From NCBI RefSeq assembly GCF_011752045.1, contig NZ_JAAKXW010000002.1, positions 62,001 through 126,000 of the forward strand: a DNA stretch of 64,000 nucleotides, in the 5' to 3' direction. The position numbers and the translations under genes were made by a program. The notes beneath the pieces were generated by a model. The model did not search any database and was not told the DNA's origin. It saw only the letters and a program-made list of their open reading frames with translations. Source of the stretch: Microbacterium hydrocarbonoxydans. Lineage in GTDB: Bacteria > Actinomycetota > Actinomycetes > Actinomycetales > Microbacteriaceae. Every line of letters begins with the position of its first letter. The stretch's first letter is position 1. This document shows positions 1 through 8,344 of this stretch, one piece after another.

Positions 1-215
1 GTGCGGCCCACGGCACCGGCATCCGCCAGCCGGTCGAAGGAGATCAGATCGCTCAGCGCGCCGACGAGGCGCTCCCGCGCCGGATGCTCCTGGCCGGACA
101 GGCACGGCGCGGCATGCAGCTCGCGCCGCAGCCGCCTGGCCGCCGGGAGCTCCCGCTCGAGGGCGAGGTTCCAGCGTGCGGCGAGGTCGGTCAGCCGGGT
201 CAGCGTGGGGGTCAC
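1..215 (-). CDS. M20-family amidohydrolase, N-terminal part
   Basis: Only the first 71 codons lie in the window; the gene runs off the left edge. Reading begins at a GTG at 215 whose first bases overlap the stop of the upstream amidohydrolase (GTGA), so translation is probably coupled. The visible protein carries an LRRELH motif followed by LSGQE, a pattern typical of the start of M20 amidohydrolases (N-acyl-amino-acid or hippurate hydrolase type). Metal-binding residues lie outside the window. As last gene of an operon with a permease and a glutamine-synthetase-like enzyme, it may hydrolyse an amide intermediate; that role is inferred. Confidence 0.65.
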   Translation of the reverse strand, partial: MTPTLTRLTDLAARWNLALERELPAARRLRRELHAAPCLSGQEHPARERLVGALSDLISFDRLADAGAVGR

Positions 216-1444
216 GAGCGCTCCCCGCCCTCGATCACGGTGCCGTCGTTCGCGGGGCCGTCTCCCTCGATCACGGTGCCGTCGGCGCCGATGAAGCCGG
301 TCCTCGACGCGAAGTGCGCGTCGTCGAGCCGGTAGGCACGGCGCGCGTTCCGCCACGCGACGAGCTCGGTGACCCGGGAGCGCTCGCCCGCCGGCCAGCC
401 GTCACGCTCGGCGAACACGTCGAGTGCGCGCTGCAGCCCGCGACGGAACAGCAGCGCCCCGAGGTAGTACAGCTCGGCGGCGCCGAAGGCGTCCGAGGAG
501 AACAGGATCTTGTGGAACGGCGCGAGTTCGAAGGTCTCGGCGATGACCTCGTCGGAGCGGGAGCCGGTGTAGTTGATCGCCAGCCCCACGTCGAAGTACA
601 CGTGCGGGAACACGTGCGCGAGATACCCCGCCTCGCGGTGGAAGGGATAGCAGTGCAGCAGGAGCACGCGCGCGCCGGTCGGCCGCGTCAGCCGCAGGAA
701 CTCCGTGAGCAGCAGCGGGCTGCAGCGGTGCAGGTCGACGTCGGCGTCGCCGTAGCCGATGTGGAACTGGATCGCGCACTCCCGGTCGACGGCCGCCCAC
801 AGCAGGTGCCGGATGATCACGGGGTCGTCCAGGCGCACGGTGTCTCCGGCAGCCGCGATCCAGCGCACGACCGCCTCGTCGACCTCCGCGGCCGACGGTC
901 GCTCGGGGGCGAAGTCGAGGCCGATCCGGTATGCGGCGATCGACTTCACGCCGATCGCCGTGCGCAGCCGCTCGTCGAGCAGGCGCGCGTAGGCGTCGCG
1001 GAAGCCGGCGGCGTCGCAGCCGTCGATCACGAGCTCCTCGGCGAGGCGCTCCAGGCGGACGATCTCGAAAGCTCGTGCGGCGCCGGCATCCGCCATCCCC
1101 GCAGGATCCAGGATCTCGTCGGCGCGATGGCCGATCTCGATGAAGTAGTCGCTGATCCCGCTGGCGCGCAGCAGCCGCCTGCTGGCCTCCGCGCCGCCGA
1201 GCTCACGTCTGCGCGTCAGGTACTCCTCCGCGGTCGCGAAGGGCTCGAGCCCGAGCACCGGGGCGCAATGCCGGCGGATCGCGAAGCCGACCTGGGTGTC
1301 GAAGTGCGTGGTGCCGTCCGGGGCATCCCAGTCCGACTCGGTGATCAGCGCCTCGAACAGTCCGCGACCGAGGTTCTGCGTCGTGACACCGTGGCAGTGG
1401 TGGTCGAGCAGCGGGACGTCCGCGGGGCTGATCTCAGTAGACAC
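212..1444 (-). CDS. Amidohydrolase, FluG N-terminal type
   Basis: A 410-residue TIM-barrel metal-dependent hydrolase. A DHHCHG motif near residues 14-19 gives the HxH metal pair, LLHCYPFH and FDVGL follow in the middle, and FSSDAFG near the C-terminus supplies the usual catalytic Asp. The GTG start at 1444 was chosen because the protein then begins just before the first metal motif and overlaps the end of the upstream glutamine-synthetase-like gene by 11 nt. In fungal and plant FluG/nodulin proteins the same two domains are fused; here they are adjacent, coupled genes. The substrate is unknown, probably an amide or gamma-glutamyl compound. It is predicted cytoplasmic, as no signal peptide is seen. 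Confidence 0.75.
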   Translation of the reverse strand: MSTEISPADVPLLDHHCHGVTTQNLGRGLFEALITESDWDAPDGTTHFDTQVGFAIRRHCAPVLGLEPFATAEEYLTRRRELGGAEASRRLLRASGISDYFIEIGHRADEILDPAGMADAGAARAFEIVRLERLAEELVIDGCDAAGFRDAYARLLDERLRTAIGVKSIAAYRIGLDFAPERPSAAEVDEAVVRWIAAAGDTVRLDDPVIIRHLLWAAVDRECAIQFHIGYGDADVDLHRCSPLLLTEFLRLTRPTGARVLLLHCYPFHREAGYLAHVFPHVYFDVGLAINYTGSRSDEVIAETFELAPFHKILFSSDAFGAAELYYLGALLFRRGLQRALDVFAERDGWPAGERSRVTELVAWRNARRAYRLDDAHFASRTGFIGADGTVIEGDGPANDGTVIEGGERS

Positions 1445-2798
1445 GCGCGTACACCTCGCACTGCTCGGCGAGGGAGCGCGCCTGCACGGAGGCGAACTCG
1501 TCGCGCTTGATGGCCTCGAACGTCGCAAGGAACGCCGGGGAGAACCAGCCGGAGACGACCTCGTCGGCCTTCAGCATCTCCAGCGCCTGCTCGAGGTCGC
1601 GCGGCAGCTTCGCGAGGTGGGCGTGGCGGTCCTCGAGGTCGAGCTCGCCCTCGACGATCTCCGGGGTGCCCAGGCCCTCGCGCAGGCCCGCCATCCCCGC
1701 CCGGAGGATCATGCCGAGGAGGATCCACGGGTTCGCGCCGATGTCGCCGCCGCGGAACTCGAAGTGCAGCTGGCGGCTGGGGTCGCGGCCGTCGATCTCG
1801 TTCGTCGGGCAGATCCGCAGCAGGGCCTCGCGGTTCTGCAGGCCGAGGAAGGAGCGGGCGGTCGACCAGTTGTGCGGCGCCAGGCGCAGGTAGCTGGTCG
1901 CCAGCGGGGCGAACAGCGCGGCCATGGACGGGCCGTACTTCACGATGCCGGCGGCGAAGCTCCCGGCGAGCTCGGAGAGGCGGCCGGGGCGCGACGGGTC
2001 CCACACGAGCGTGTTGCCGTCGAGGTCGTCGAGGCCGAAGTGCACGTGCACGCCGTTCCCGGTCTCCCCCGGTGCGACGACCGGAGCGAAGGACGCCTCG
2101 CGGCCGTGCGCCTCGAACAGGTCGTAGACGATGTCGCGCACGAGGATCGCGCGGTCGGCGGCGGCGACCGGGTCGGTCGGGGCGACGGTGATCTCGTACT
2201 GGTGACGACCGTACTCGGGCAGCCAGGTCTCCGGCTCGAGGCCCGCGCGGTGCAGGATCGCCATGAGCTCGGAGCCGAGCGGCTCGGCCCGGCGGAACGC
2301 CTGCAGGGAGAACGGGTGGTGGTCGCCCTTGGCGCTCACGTCCATGAACTCGTGCTCGAAGGAGGAGCGGGTGGTGATGCCGAACTCGGTGCGCAGCTGC
2401 TCCACGGCCTCCCGCAGGAAGGTGCGAGGGCAGCTCTCCCAGGGCGTGCCGTCGGTGTTCACCAGGTCGGCGTAGACGACGTTCAGCGGCGGGCGGCCGG
2501 GGATGCCGTCGACCCGGGCGTGCGAGCTCGGATCGGGCTTCAGGCGCAGGTCGCCGGTGGAGCCGTAGGGGATGTCGTCGACGATGTGCCCGAGGGAGCC
2601 GATGCCGAGGTTCGCCGGCACCCAGCCGAGCGAGGTGCGCTCGTCGAAGTCGGCGAGGCGCATCGAGCGGCCCTTGGTGCGGGCGGCGATGTCGGTGGTG
2701 GCGATGAAGATGAGCTCGTCGTTCGCGGCGGTGCTGTCCATGTCGTCCGTTCCGGTGGGGGTGTCGTCGTTGTCGTGGTGGCGGAGGTGCTCGGTCAT
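1434..2798 (-). CDS. Glutamine synthetase-like gamma-glutamyl ligase
   Basis: A 454-residue glutamine synthetase-fold enzyme. EHEF at 148-151 and GNGVHVHFGL at 248-257 match the metal/ATP-binding catalytic stretches of the family, and EYGRHQYEI lies between them. Its ATG overlaps the permease stop (TGATG) and its 3' end overlaps the next gene. Length and catalytic motifs fit GlnA, but an N-terminal acidic leader and the catabolic neighbours (APC permease, two hydrolases) argue for a gamma-glutamyl-amine ligase of PuuA/FluG type rather than housekeeping ammonia assimilation. The amine substrate cannot be told from the sequence. Confidence 0.8.
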   Translation of the reverse strand: MTEHLRHHDNDDTPTGTDDMDSTAANDELIFIATTDIAARTKGRSMRLADFDERTSLGWVPANLGIGSLGHIVDDIPYGSTGDLRLKPDPSSHARVDGIPGRPPLNVVYADLVNTDGTPWESCPRTFLREAVEQLRTEFGITTRSSFEHEFMDVSAKGDHHPFSLQAFRRAEPLGSELMAILHRAGLEPETWLPEYGRHQYEITVAPTDPVAAADRAILVRDIVYDLFEAHGREASFAPVVAPGETGNGVHVHFGLDDLDGNTLVWDPSRPGRLSELAGSFAAGIVKYGPSMAALFAPLATSYLRLAPHNWSTARSFLGLQNREALLRICPTNEIDGRDPSRQLHFEFRGGDIGANPWILLGMILRAGMAGLREGLGTPEIVEGELDLEDRHAHLAKLPRDLEQALEMLKADEVVSGWFSPAFLATFEAIKRDEFASVQARSLAEQCEVYARVY

Positions 2799-4249
2799 CA
2801 GTCCAGATCCTCCATGCTCAGCCGCGAGCCGATGCGGTCGGCGAGGGAGGGCTTGACGAGCACGATGACCAGGCCGATGAGGCACCACGCGCCGGAGATC
2901 CACGGGAAGTAGGAGTACGGGGCGACCTGGCCCGCGATCTGGATGAAGTACACGTAGGCGAGGAAGGCGAGGCCGAGCACGGGGATCACGACCTCCCACT
3001 TCGGGATCTTCGAGCCGCGCGAGAACGTGTGCTTGATCACGCCGACCGAGGTCATGCCGTAGGCGACGACCATGCACAGGGTGGCGATGGTCGCGAACCA
3101 GTAGTAGACGTCGACCGAGGTCGCGCCGAACAGGCCGAATCCGACGGCGAAGACGACGGTGAGGATGACGACGAACACGGTCGCGTGCACCGGCACCCCG
3201 GTCTTCGGGTTCACGGCCGCGAACGACTTCGGTCCGAATCCGTCACGGGCCAGCGCGAACAGCAGGCGGGCGGCGGCGGCCGTCGAGCTCAGCAGCGAGG
3301 CGAACGCGACGAGGAAGGCGAAGATCGCGATGAGCACGGCGAACCACTGGCCGACGTACGTGGACGCCAGGGTGGTGAGGGTCGAGGATGCTCCGGCGAA
3401 GGCCTCGACGCCCGCGGCATCCGTTCCGAATCCGATGGTCTGCGCGAACATCACGAGCACGTAGATGACGCCGGCGACGACCACCGCGAGGAGCAGCGCC
3501 TTGGGGACGACCCGCTTCGGGTTGTGCGTCTCCTCGCCGAGGGACGTGCCCGACTCGAAGCCCGCCCAGGACAGGAAGCCGAAGACGGCGGCGGTCATCA
3601 CCGCGCTGATCGGAGCATCGCCGGGGAGGAGCACGGAGAGGTCGACGCCGGTGCTCACCGGGGCGTCTCCGGAGGCCACGCGGACGATGATGACGATCGA
3701 GAGGATGACCATCGCGGCGATGCCGACGAAGCCGATGCCGAGCAGGGTGCGGGCGGTGACGGTCGACTCGCGGACGTTGAGGATGAGGGCGAAGACGGCG
3801 ACCACGACCGGGATGATCACCCAGGTCCAGGTGGGCAGGGTGACGCCGAACTCGGCCATCATCGCCTCGAAGAACACGCCGCAGGCTCCGGCGATGCAGA
3901 CCGCGAAGAAGACGTAGGTGCCGAGGAGGGCGAAGCCGCCGAAGAAGCCGGCGCGCGGACCGAGGGTGGAGCCGGCGAGCGCGTAGACCGAGCCGGCGTG
4001 GGTGATGTAGCGGGTGAGGCGGATGAACGCGTATGCCACGAGCATGGTGCCGAGGAACGACACGATGAACGTGAACGGCACGCCGGAGCCGACGAGGCCG
4101 GCCACGCCGATGCCGTTGAGGGACATGGCCATCACGGGGCCCATGAAGCCCACCGAGATCGCGACCACCTCCCAGAGGCGGAGGGTCTTGCGGGGTGTCG
4201 TCCCGGCGGAGGACGCTCCGTCGCTCGGGACCTTCGTCGTCGAAGTCAT
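2798..4249 (-). CDS. APC-family amino acid/polyamine permease
   Basis: A 483-residue integral membrane protein with about twelve hydrophobic segments. The N-terminus is of APC type: a short cytoplasmic Ser/Thr-rich leader, then LRLWEVVAISVGFMGPVMAMS, the conserved TM1 region of amino acid-polyamine-organocation transporters. It is the first gene of the operon that continues into the glutamine synthetase-like ligase (1-nt overlap), so it probably imports the amine or amino acid those enzymes modify. A well-formed promoter with flanking operator-like sites lies 80-130 bp upstream. The substrate is undetermined. Confidence 0.85.
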   Translation of the reverse strand: MTSTTKVPSDGASSAGTTPRKTLRLWEVVAISVGFMGPVMAMSLNGIGVAGLVGSGVPFTFIVSFLGTMLVAYAFIRLTRYITHAGSVYALAGSTLGPRAGFFGGFALLGTYVFFAVCIAGACGVFFEAMMAEFGVTLPTWTWVIIPVVVAVFALILNVRESTVTARTLLGIGFVGIAAMVILSIVIIVRVASGDAPVSTGVDLSVLLPGDAPISAVMTAAVFGFLSWAGFESGTSLGEETHNPKRVVPKALLLAVVVAGVIYVLVMFAQTIGFGTDAAGVEAFAGASSTLTTLASTYVGQWFAVLIAIFAFLVAFASLLSSTAAAARLLFALARDGFGPKSFAAVNPKTGVPVHATVFVVILTVVFAVGFGLFGATSVDVYYWFATIATLCMVVAYGMTSVGVIKHTFSRGSKIPKWEVVIPVLGLAFLAYVYFIQIAGQVAPYSYFPWISGAWCLIGLVIVLVKPSLADRIGSRLSMEDLD

Positions 4250-4329
4250 TTCGGGCCTTTCGGTCTGACGTCTGCTCTGACGCCCAGGGTGGCTAACCGG
4301 ATCGTTCGGGTGACGCCGGTCCGGTCGAT

Positions 4330-4380
4330 TCTGAAACAGATATTACACACAAGGGGGTGCGTTGCCAAGAGTGTTTCAGA
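4330..4380 (-). promoter_or_regulatory. Promoter of the permease operon with two operator-like sites
   Basis: On the minus strand TTGGCA (4368-4363) and TAATAT (4345-4340) are separated by 17 bp, a good sigma-70-type promoter reading into the permease. The palindrome TCTG-AAA-CAGA (4330-4340) covers the -10 edge and start point. TGTTTCAGA (4372-4380) lies just upstream of the -35 and is the exact reverse complement of the first nine bases of that site. Centres are 40 bp apart, about four helical turns, which suggests a repressor bound at both. The regulator is not identified. Confidence 0.6.
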
Positions 4381-4476
4381 TGTTCCGTCGGTGGGTTCGT
4401 GCCTCCTCTTCTGTACGAAAGCGTGAAAGGGTGACTCGCCCCCACGCCGACCTGGTCGACGGCGTACCGTGATCCC

Positions 4477-4794
4477 ATGAGCGTCGACCGGAGAACCCGC
4501 CTGCTGATGACCCTGCCCGTGACGGCCCTCGTCCTGTCCCTCGCCGCGTGCAGCGCCCCGCGTCCGACCGCCGACCAGATCGCCGACGGCCTGGAGAAGT
4601 GGGCGGCGCAGCAGCAGATGGAGGACATCGATGCGGATGCCGCCGCCTGCTTCGCAGAGCATCTCCTCGACTCGGATCTGTCGAACGAGACTCTCAACTA
4701 CATCGCGAACGGCGAGGACAAGCAGTCCAGCGTCGCCGATCGCGACCTCACCACGAAGATCCTCGCGGACAACTACGCCGATTGCACCGCGTGA
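4477..4794 (+). CDS. Small secreted lipoprotein, unknown function
   Basis: A 105-residue protein starting with a short basic segment, a hydrophobic stretch and the lipobox LAAC near residue 25, so it is predicted to be exported, lipidated on Cys and anchored outside the membrane. The mature part is acidic, helical in character and contains two further cysteines (DAAACF and the C-terminal DCTA), which could form a disulphide. No family is recognised. It is divergent from the permease operon and followed by a weak hairpin; nothing shows a functional link to either neighbour. Confidence 0.65.
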   Translation: MSVDRRTRLLMTLPVTALVLSLAACSAPRPTADQIADGLEKWAAQQQMEDIDADAAACFAEHLLDSDLSNETLNYIANGEDKQSSVADRDLTTKILADNYADCTA

Positions 4795-4811
4795 CGCCCC
4801 GTGACCGAGCG

Positions 4812-4836
4812 TGACGGAAACGCGCAGCATCCGTCA
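4812..4836 (+). terminator. Weak hairpin after the lipoprotein gene
   Basis: TGACGGA (4812-4818) and TCCGTCA (4830-4836) form a 7-bp stem with an 11-nt loop, 18 nt after the lipoprotein stop and followed by a modest pyrimidine-rich stretch. It is a possible factor-independent terminator only. Confidence 0.3.
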
Positions 4837-4931
4837 TCCTTCGTCATACCCGCCCGGGGAATGAACAGCCGCTCCTAGCGTTGAGGTCATGGGCGTGCAC
4901 ACGGCGCGCCGCGATTCTGGAGTCCCCTGCA

Positions 4932-6386
4932 ATGAGCACCACCGCACGCGCCGCGAAGGCGCCTGACACCCGCGGGCCGATCCGGAAGCTGCTGACCTCG
5001 TTCGGCTTCCAGATCCTCGCCGCCCTCGTCCTCGGCATCGCCGCCGGCCTCATCGCCCGCCAGCTGGGCGCGACGGCCGACACCCCGAACGGCCTCTCCG
5101 CCACCCTCGACACGATCGGCAGTTCCTACGTCACGCTGCTGCGCGCTGCCGTCGTCCCGCTGATCTTCACAGCGATCGTGGCGAGCATCTCGAATCTCCG
5201 CCGCGTGCAGAACGCCGCCCGCCTGGCCGGGCAGACCCTGCTCTGGTTCGCGATCACCGCGTTCATCGCCGTGACCATCGGCATCGTGCTCGGTCTCGTC
5301 ATCCAGCCCGGCTCCAAGGCCGGCGACGGACTCGAGCCCGGCGACCCGTACACGGTCGGCACCTGGTGGAACTTCCTCCTCGGCCTCATCCCGCAGAACT
5401 TCCTCGGCATCGGCGTGAACACTCAGGTCGACCTGGAGGCAGGCAGCGCAACCTCGAGCGTGAGCTTCAACATCCTGCAGGTCATCGTCGTGGCCGTGGC
5501 CGTCGGCATCGCCGCGCTCAAGGCCGGCAGGAAGGCCGAGCCGTTCCTCGCGTTCACCGAGTCGCTGCTCAAGGTCATCCAGCGCGTGCTGTGGTGGATC
5601 ATCCGCATCGCCCCGATCGGCACCTTCGGCCTCATCGGCGCCGCCGTCGTCAAGTACGGCTGGGAGAAGCTCGCCGCCCTCGGCTGGTTCGCGATCGCCA
5701 TCTACATCGGCCTCGCACTGGTGCTGTTCGTCGTCTACCCGATCCTCGTGAAGACCCACGGGCTGTCGATCAAGCAGTACTTCTCCGGTGTGTGGCCGGC
5801 CGTGCAGCTCGCGTTCGTCAGCCGCTCCTCGATCGGCACCCTGCCGCTCACCGAGCGCGTCACCGAGCGCAACCTCGGCGTGCCCCGCTCGTACGCCTCG
5901 TTCGCGGTGCCGTTCGGCGCCACCACGAAGATGGACGGCTGCGCCGCGATCTACCCGGCCATCGCCGCGATCTTCGTCGCGCAGTTCTTCGGCATCGAGC
6001 TCAACATCGTCCAGTACCTGCTGATCGTGCTCGTCTCGGTCGTCGGCTCGGCCGCCACCGCCGGCACAACCGGCGCGACCGTCATGCTCACGCTCACGCT
6101 GTCGACGCTCGGCCTCCCGCTCGAGGGCGTCGGCCTGCTGCTCGCCATCGACCCGATCCTCGACATGGGCCGCACCGCGGTCAACGTCGCCGGCCAGGCG
6201 CTCGTCCCGACCATCGTCGCCAAGCGCGAGGGCATCCTCGACGAGGAGCTCTACAACGCTCCGCGCGCGGGCCTGCCCTTCGCGGACGATTCGGCGGACG
6301 ATGCCGCCGACGAGGCCGGAGAAGCGGATGCCGGTGAGCCGGGCGCCGTCTCCGACAAGGACCCGGAGCCGGTCGGCGCCCGCTGA
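4932..6386 (+). CDS. Dicarboxylate/amino acid:cation symporter (DAACS family)
   Basis: A 484-residue membrane transporter of the GltP/DctA family. The serine-rich SRSSIGTLPLT stretch, the unwound-helix segment around GATTKMDGCA, and the final IDPILDMGRTAVNVAGQ helix are family signatures for sodium/proton-coupled uptake of glutamate, aspartate or C4-dicarboxylates. The start at 4932 (MSTTARAAK) gives a normal cytoplasmic leader; an upstream in-frame ATG at 4881 would add a non-homologous leader. An acidic Ala/Asp/Glu-rich tail of about 35 residues follows the last membrane segment, which is unusual. It appears to be a single-gene unit. Confidence 0.88.
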   Translation: MSTTARAAKAPDTRGPIRKLLTSFGFQILAALVLGIAAGLIARQLGATADTPNGLSATLDTIGSSYVTLLRAAVVPLIFTAIVASISNLRRVQNAARLAGQTLLWFAITAFIAVTIGIVLGLVIQPGSKAGDGLEPGDPYTVGTWWNFLLGLIPQNFLGIGVNTQVDLEAGSATSSVSFNILQVIVVAVAVGIAALKAGRKAEPFLAFTESLLKVIQRVLWWIIRIAPIGTFGLIGAAVVKYGWEKLAALGWFAIAIYIGLALVLFVVYPILVKTHGLSIKQYFSGVWPAVQLAFVSRSSIGTLPLTERVTERNLGVPRSYASFAVPFGATTKMDGCAAIYPAIAAIFVAQFFGIELNIVQYLLIVLVSVVGSAATAGTTGATVMLTLTLSTLGLPLEGVGLLLAIDPILDMGRTAVNVAGQALVPTIVAKREGILDEELYNAPRAGLPFADDSADDAADEAGEADAGEPGAVSDKDPEPVGAR

Positions 6387-6456
6387 CCCCTCGGTTCCGT
6401 CGCACCTGGAGCGCCTCGTCCCCTCGCGGGGCGGGGCGCTCCTCGCGTCCTGCCTC

Positions 6457-6554
6457 GTTCACAACTCCTCAGGACTGCGCCCGCTCCCTCGCACCCACCC
6501 CGTGGTTCCGCGGCGCCGAAGTGGTCGCCCCCGCGTTTCTGAGGAGTTGCGCAC
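6457..6554. repeat. 98-bp palindromic element, copy A
   Basis: The left end GTTCACAACTCCTCAG (6457-6472) and right end CTGAGGAGTTGCGCAC (6539-6554) are inverted repeats matching at 14 of 16 positions. The element is exactly 98 bp, as are copies at 29925 and 63755, and shares a central CG-rich core around 6500-6516. It lies between the convergent symporter and antiporter genes, where it could also act as a bidirectional terminator. Confidence 0.75.
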
Positions 6555-6587
6555 GCCGTCGGCCGGCCACGCCGAGACGGTCCAGGA

Positions 6588-8318
6588 CTACACGCGGCCC
6601 TGGCTGCGGGTCGCGCCGCGGGTGTCGAGGGCGAGCTCCTCGGCATCCATCGCGATCATCAGCTCCCGCATGAGCTCCTCGTCGAGGTTGCCGGCGTCGC
6701 GCTCGGCGAGCAGGATCTCCCGGCGCACCTGCAGCCATCCCTTCGACAGCGCGACCAGGTCGTCGTAGGAGGGCCGCGCGACGGCATCCTCCACCTCCTG
6801 CGCCTGATCGGTGTCCTTCTCGACCCTGGTCATGCGCTTCGTGAACGCGTCGAAGACGCCGAGATCCACGCTGCCGTGCTTCGCCTCCCACTCGACGCGC
6901 TTCTCGGCGAGATAGGTCTTGCCTGCCTCCCGGCTCTTCTCCTTCACCGCGGCGAGGGCCCTCTCGTCTTCGGCCTCGTCGACATCGCTCTCGATGCCGA
7001 GGCCGCGGATGAGCATCGGCAGGGTCAGTCCCTGCAGCAGCAGGGTGCCGACGGTGACCACGAACGCGACCACGACGATCGCGTGCGAGGCCTCGGAGCC
7101 GAGCGTCGCGAGGTCGGCGGCGGCGAGCGCGGTCGCCAGGGTCACGACGCCGCGCATGCCCGCCCAGGAGATGACGGCGTTGTCCTTCCAGGTGAGCTGG
7201 AGCCCCGCCATCCGCTCGCGCACGATCTGGGTGCGCAGCTCCTCGGCGCTGTACTGGCGCCAGTGCCGCGACCGATCCTTGCGCTTCTCGAACTCCCCGG
7301 AGGCGATGCCGCGATCCATCCGGGCGAGGCGACGGCGGTCGAGGTGATTGGCCCAGCCGTTCGCGGGGTAGATGTACAGCGGCCGCACGACGAGCACGAC
7401 GAGCAGCACGGCACCCGACAGCAGCAGGATGCGGCCGACGGACTCGTCGCCGAGGTCGGCGAGCACCCGCGGGAACTGCAGGCCGATGTAGGCGAACACG
7501 AAGCTCTCCAGCAGCAGGTCGGCGGAGAGCCACAGCGGGGTCTCCTGCTGACGTGTCGTGTAGTCGGTGCGCGGGGCGTTGAACCCCACGTAGAGCCCCA
7601 TCGCGACGACGGCCAGCACACCGGAGCCGAGCAGATGCTCCGCGATCGCGTAGGCGCCGAACGGCGCGAGCAGCCCGAAGGTGCCGATCACGACGGCGTC
7701 GTCGATGCGCATCCGCAGCTGGTGCAGGCCGATCCCGAAGACGAGGCCGACCGCGACGCCCACGCCGACGGCGAGCAGGAACTGCCCGATCCCGTCCCAG
7801 ACGGTGAGGGTCGCACCGGCGAGGATCGCCGCGAACACGCGGTACAGGGTGAGCGAGGTGGCGTCGTTGATGAGACTCTCCCCTGACAGCACCGTCATGA
7901 TGCGCCGCGGCAGGCCGAGCTTGCGGCCGATCGCCGCGGCCGAGACGGCGTCCGGCGGTGCGACGATCGCACCGAGCAGCAGCGCGCCGGGCAGCGTCAG
8001 CGAGGGCAGGATCCACCATGCGACGAGCCCGACGGCGATCGCCGTGAGCAGCACGAGCCAGATGCCGAGCCGGCGGATCTGCGGCAGGCTGCGCCGGAAC
8101 CCGACGAAGGAGACGTCCAGCGCGGCCGAGTACAGCAGCGGCGGCAGCACGAGGTTGAGCAGCAGGTGGCCGTCGATCTCGAGGTCGGGAGCGAACGGCA
8201 GGAAGGATGCCGCGAGCGCCGCGACCGTGACGAGCAGCGGCGCTGGCCATCCGCGCCACCGCGCGATCGCGGCCACCACGACCGATCCGACGAGAACGTA
8301 GAAGATCTCCGCATCCAT
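6588..8318 (-). CDS. Na+/H+ antiporter, CPA1 family
   Basis: A 576-residue monovalent cation/proton antiporter. About twelve membrane segments occupy residues 1-430. The ion-binding signatures of the NhaP/NHE-type family are present as APPDAVSA near 120-127 and GESLINDATSL at 146-156. A charged cytoplasmic C-terminal domain of about 140 residues follows, rich in Glu/Lys and predicted helical, and probably regulatory. It would exchange cytoplasmic Na+ or K+ for protons. The phosphoribosyltransferase gene lies 26 bp upstream on the same strand, so the two may be co-transcribed, though no functional link is evident. Confidence 0.9.
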   Translation of the reverse strand: MDAEIFYVLVGSVVVAAIARWRGWPAPLLVTVAALAASFLPFAPDLEIDGHLLLNLVLPPLLYSAALDVSFVGFRRSLPQIRRLGIWLVLLTAIAVGLVAWWILPSLTLPGALLLGAIVAPPDAVSAAAIGRKLGLPRRIMTVLSGESLINDATSLTLYRVFAAILAGATLTVWDGIGQFLLAVGVGVAVGLVFGIGLHQLRMRIDDAVVIGTFGLLAPFGAYAIAEHLLGSGVLAVVAMGLYVGFNAPRTDYTTRQQETPLWLSADLLLESFVFAYIGLQFPRVLADLGDESVGRILLLSGAVLLVVLVVRPLYIYPANGWANHLDRRRLARMDRGIASGEFEKRKDRSRHWRQYSAEELRTQIVRERMAGLQLTWKDNAVISWAGMRGVVTLATALAAADLATLGSEASHAIVVVAFVVTVGTLLLQGLTLPMLIRGLGIESDVDEAEDERALAAVKEKSREAGKTYLAEKRVEWEAKHGSVDLGVFDAFTKRMTRVEKDTDQAQEVEDAVARPSYDDLVALSKGWLQVRREILLAERDAGNLDEELMRELMIAMDAEELALDTRGATRSQGRV

Positions 8319-8344
8319 GCGAGAAGCGTAGCCGCGACGGCTCG

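Noticed and set aside
1434-2798. Housekeeping glutamine synthetase glnA
   Set aside because: The gene is coupled to a permease and two hydrolases and carries an atypical N-terminus; the FluG/PuuA-like role fits better.
3029-4426. Long plus-strand open frame (465 codons) opposite the permease
   Set aside because: Its translation is low-complexity Arg/Asp/Glu/Gly, with no family features; it is an antisense shadow typical of high-GC codon bias. The minus-strand permease has clear membrane and family signatures.
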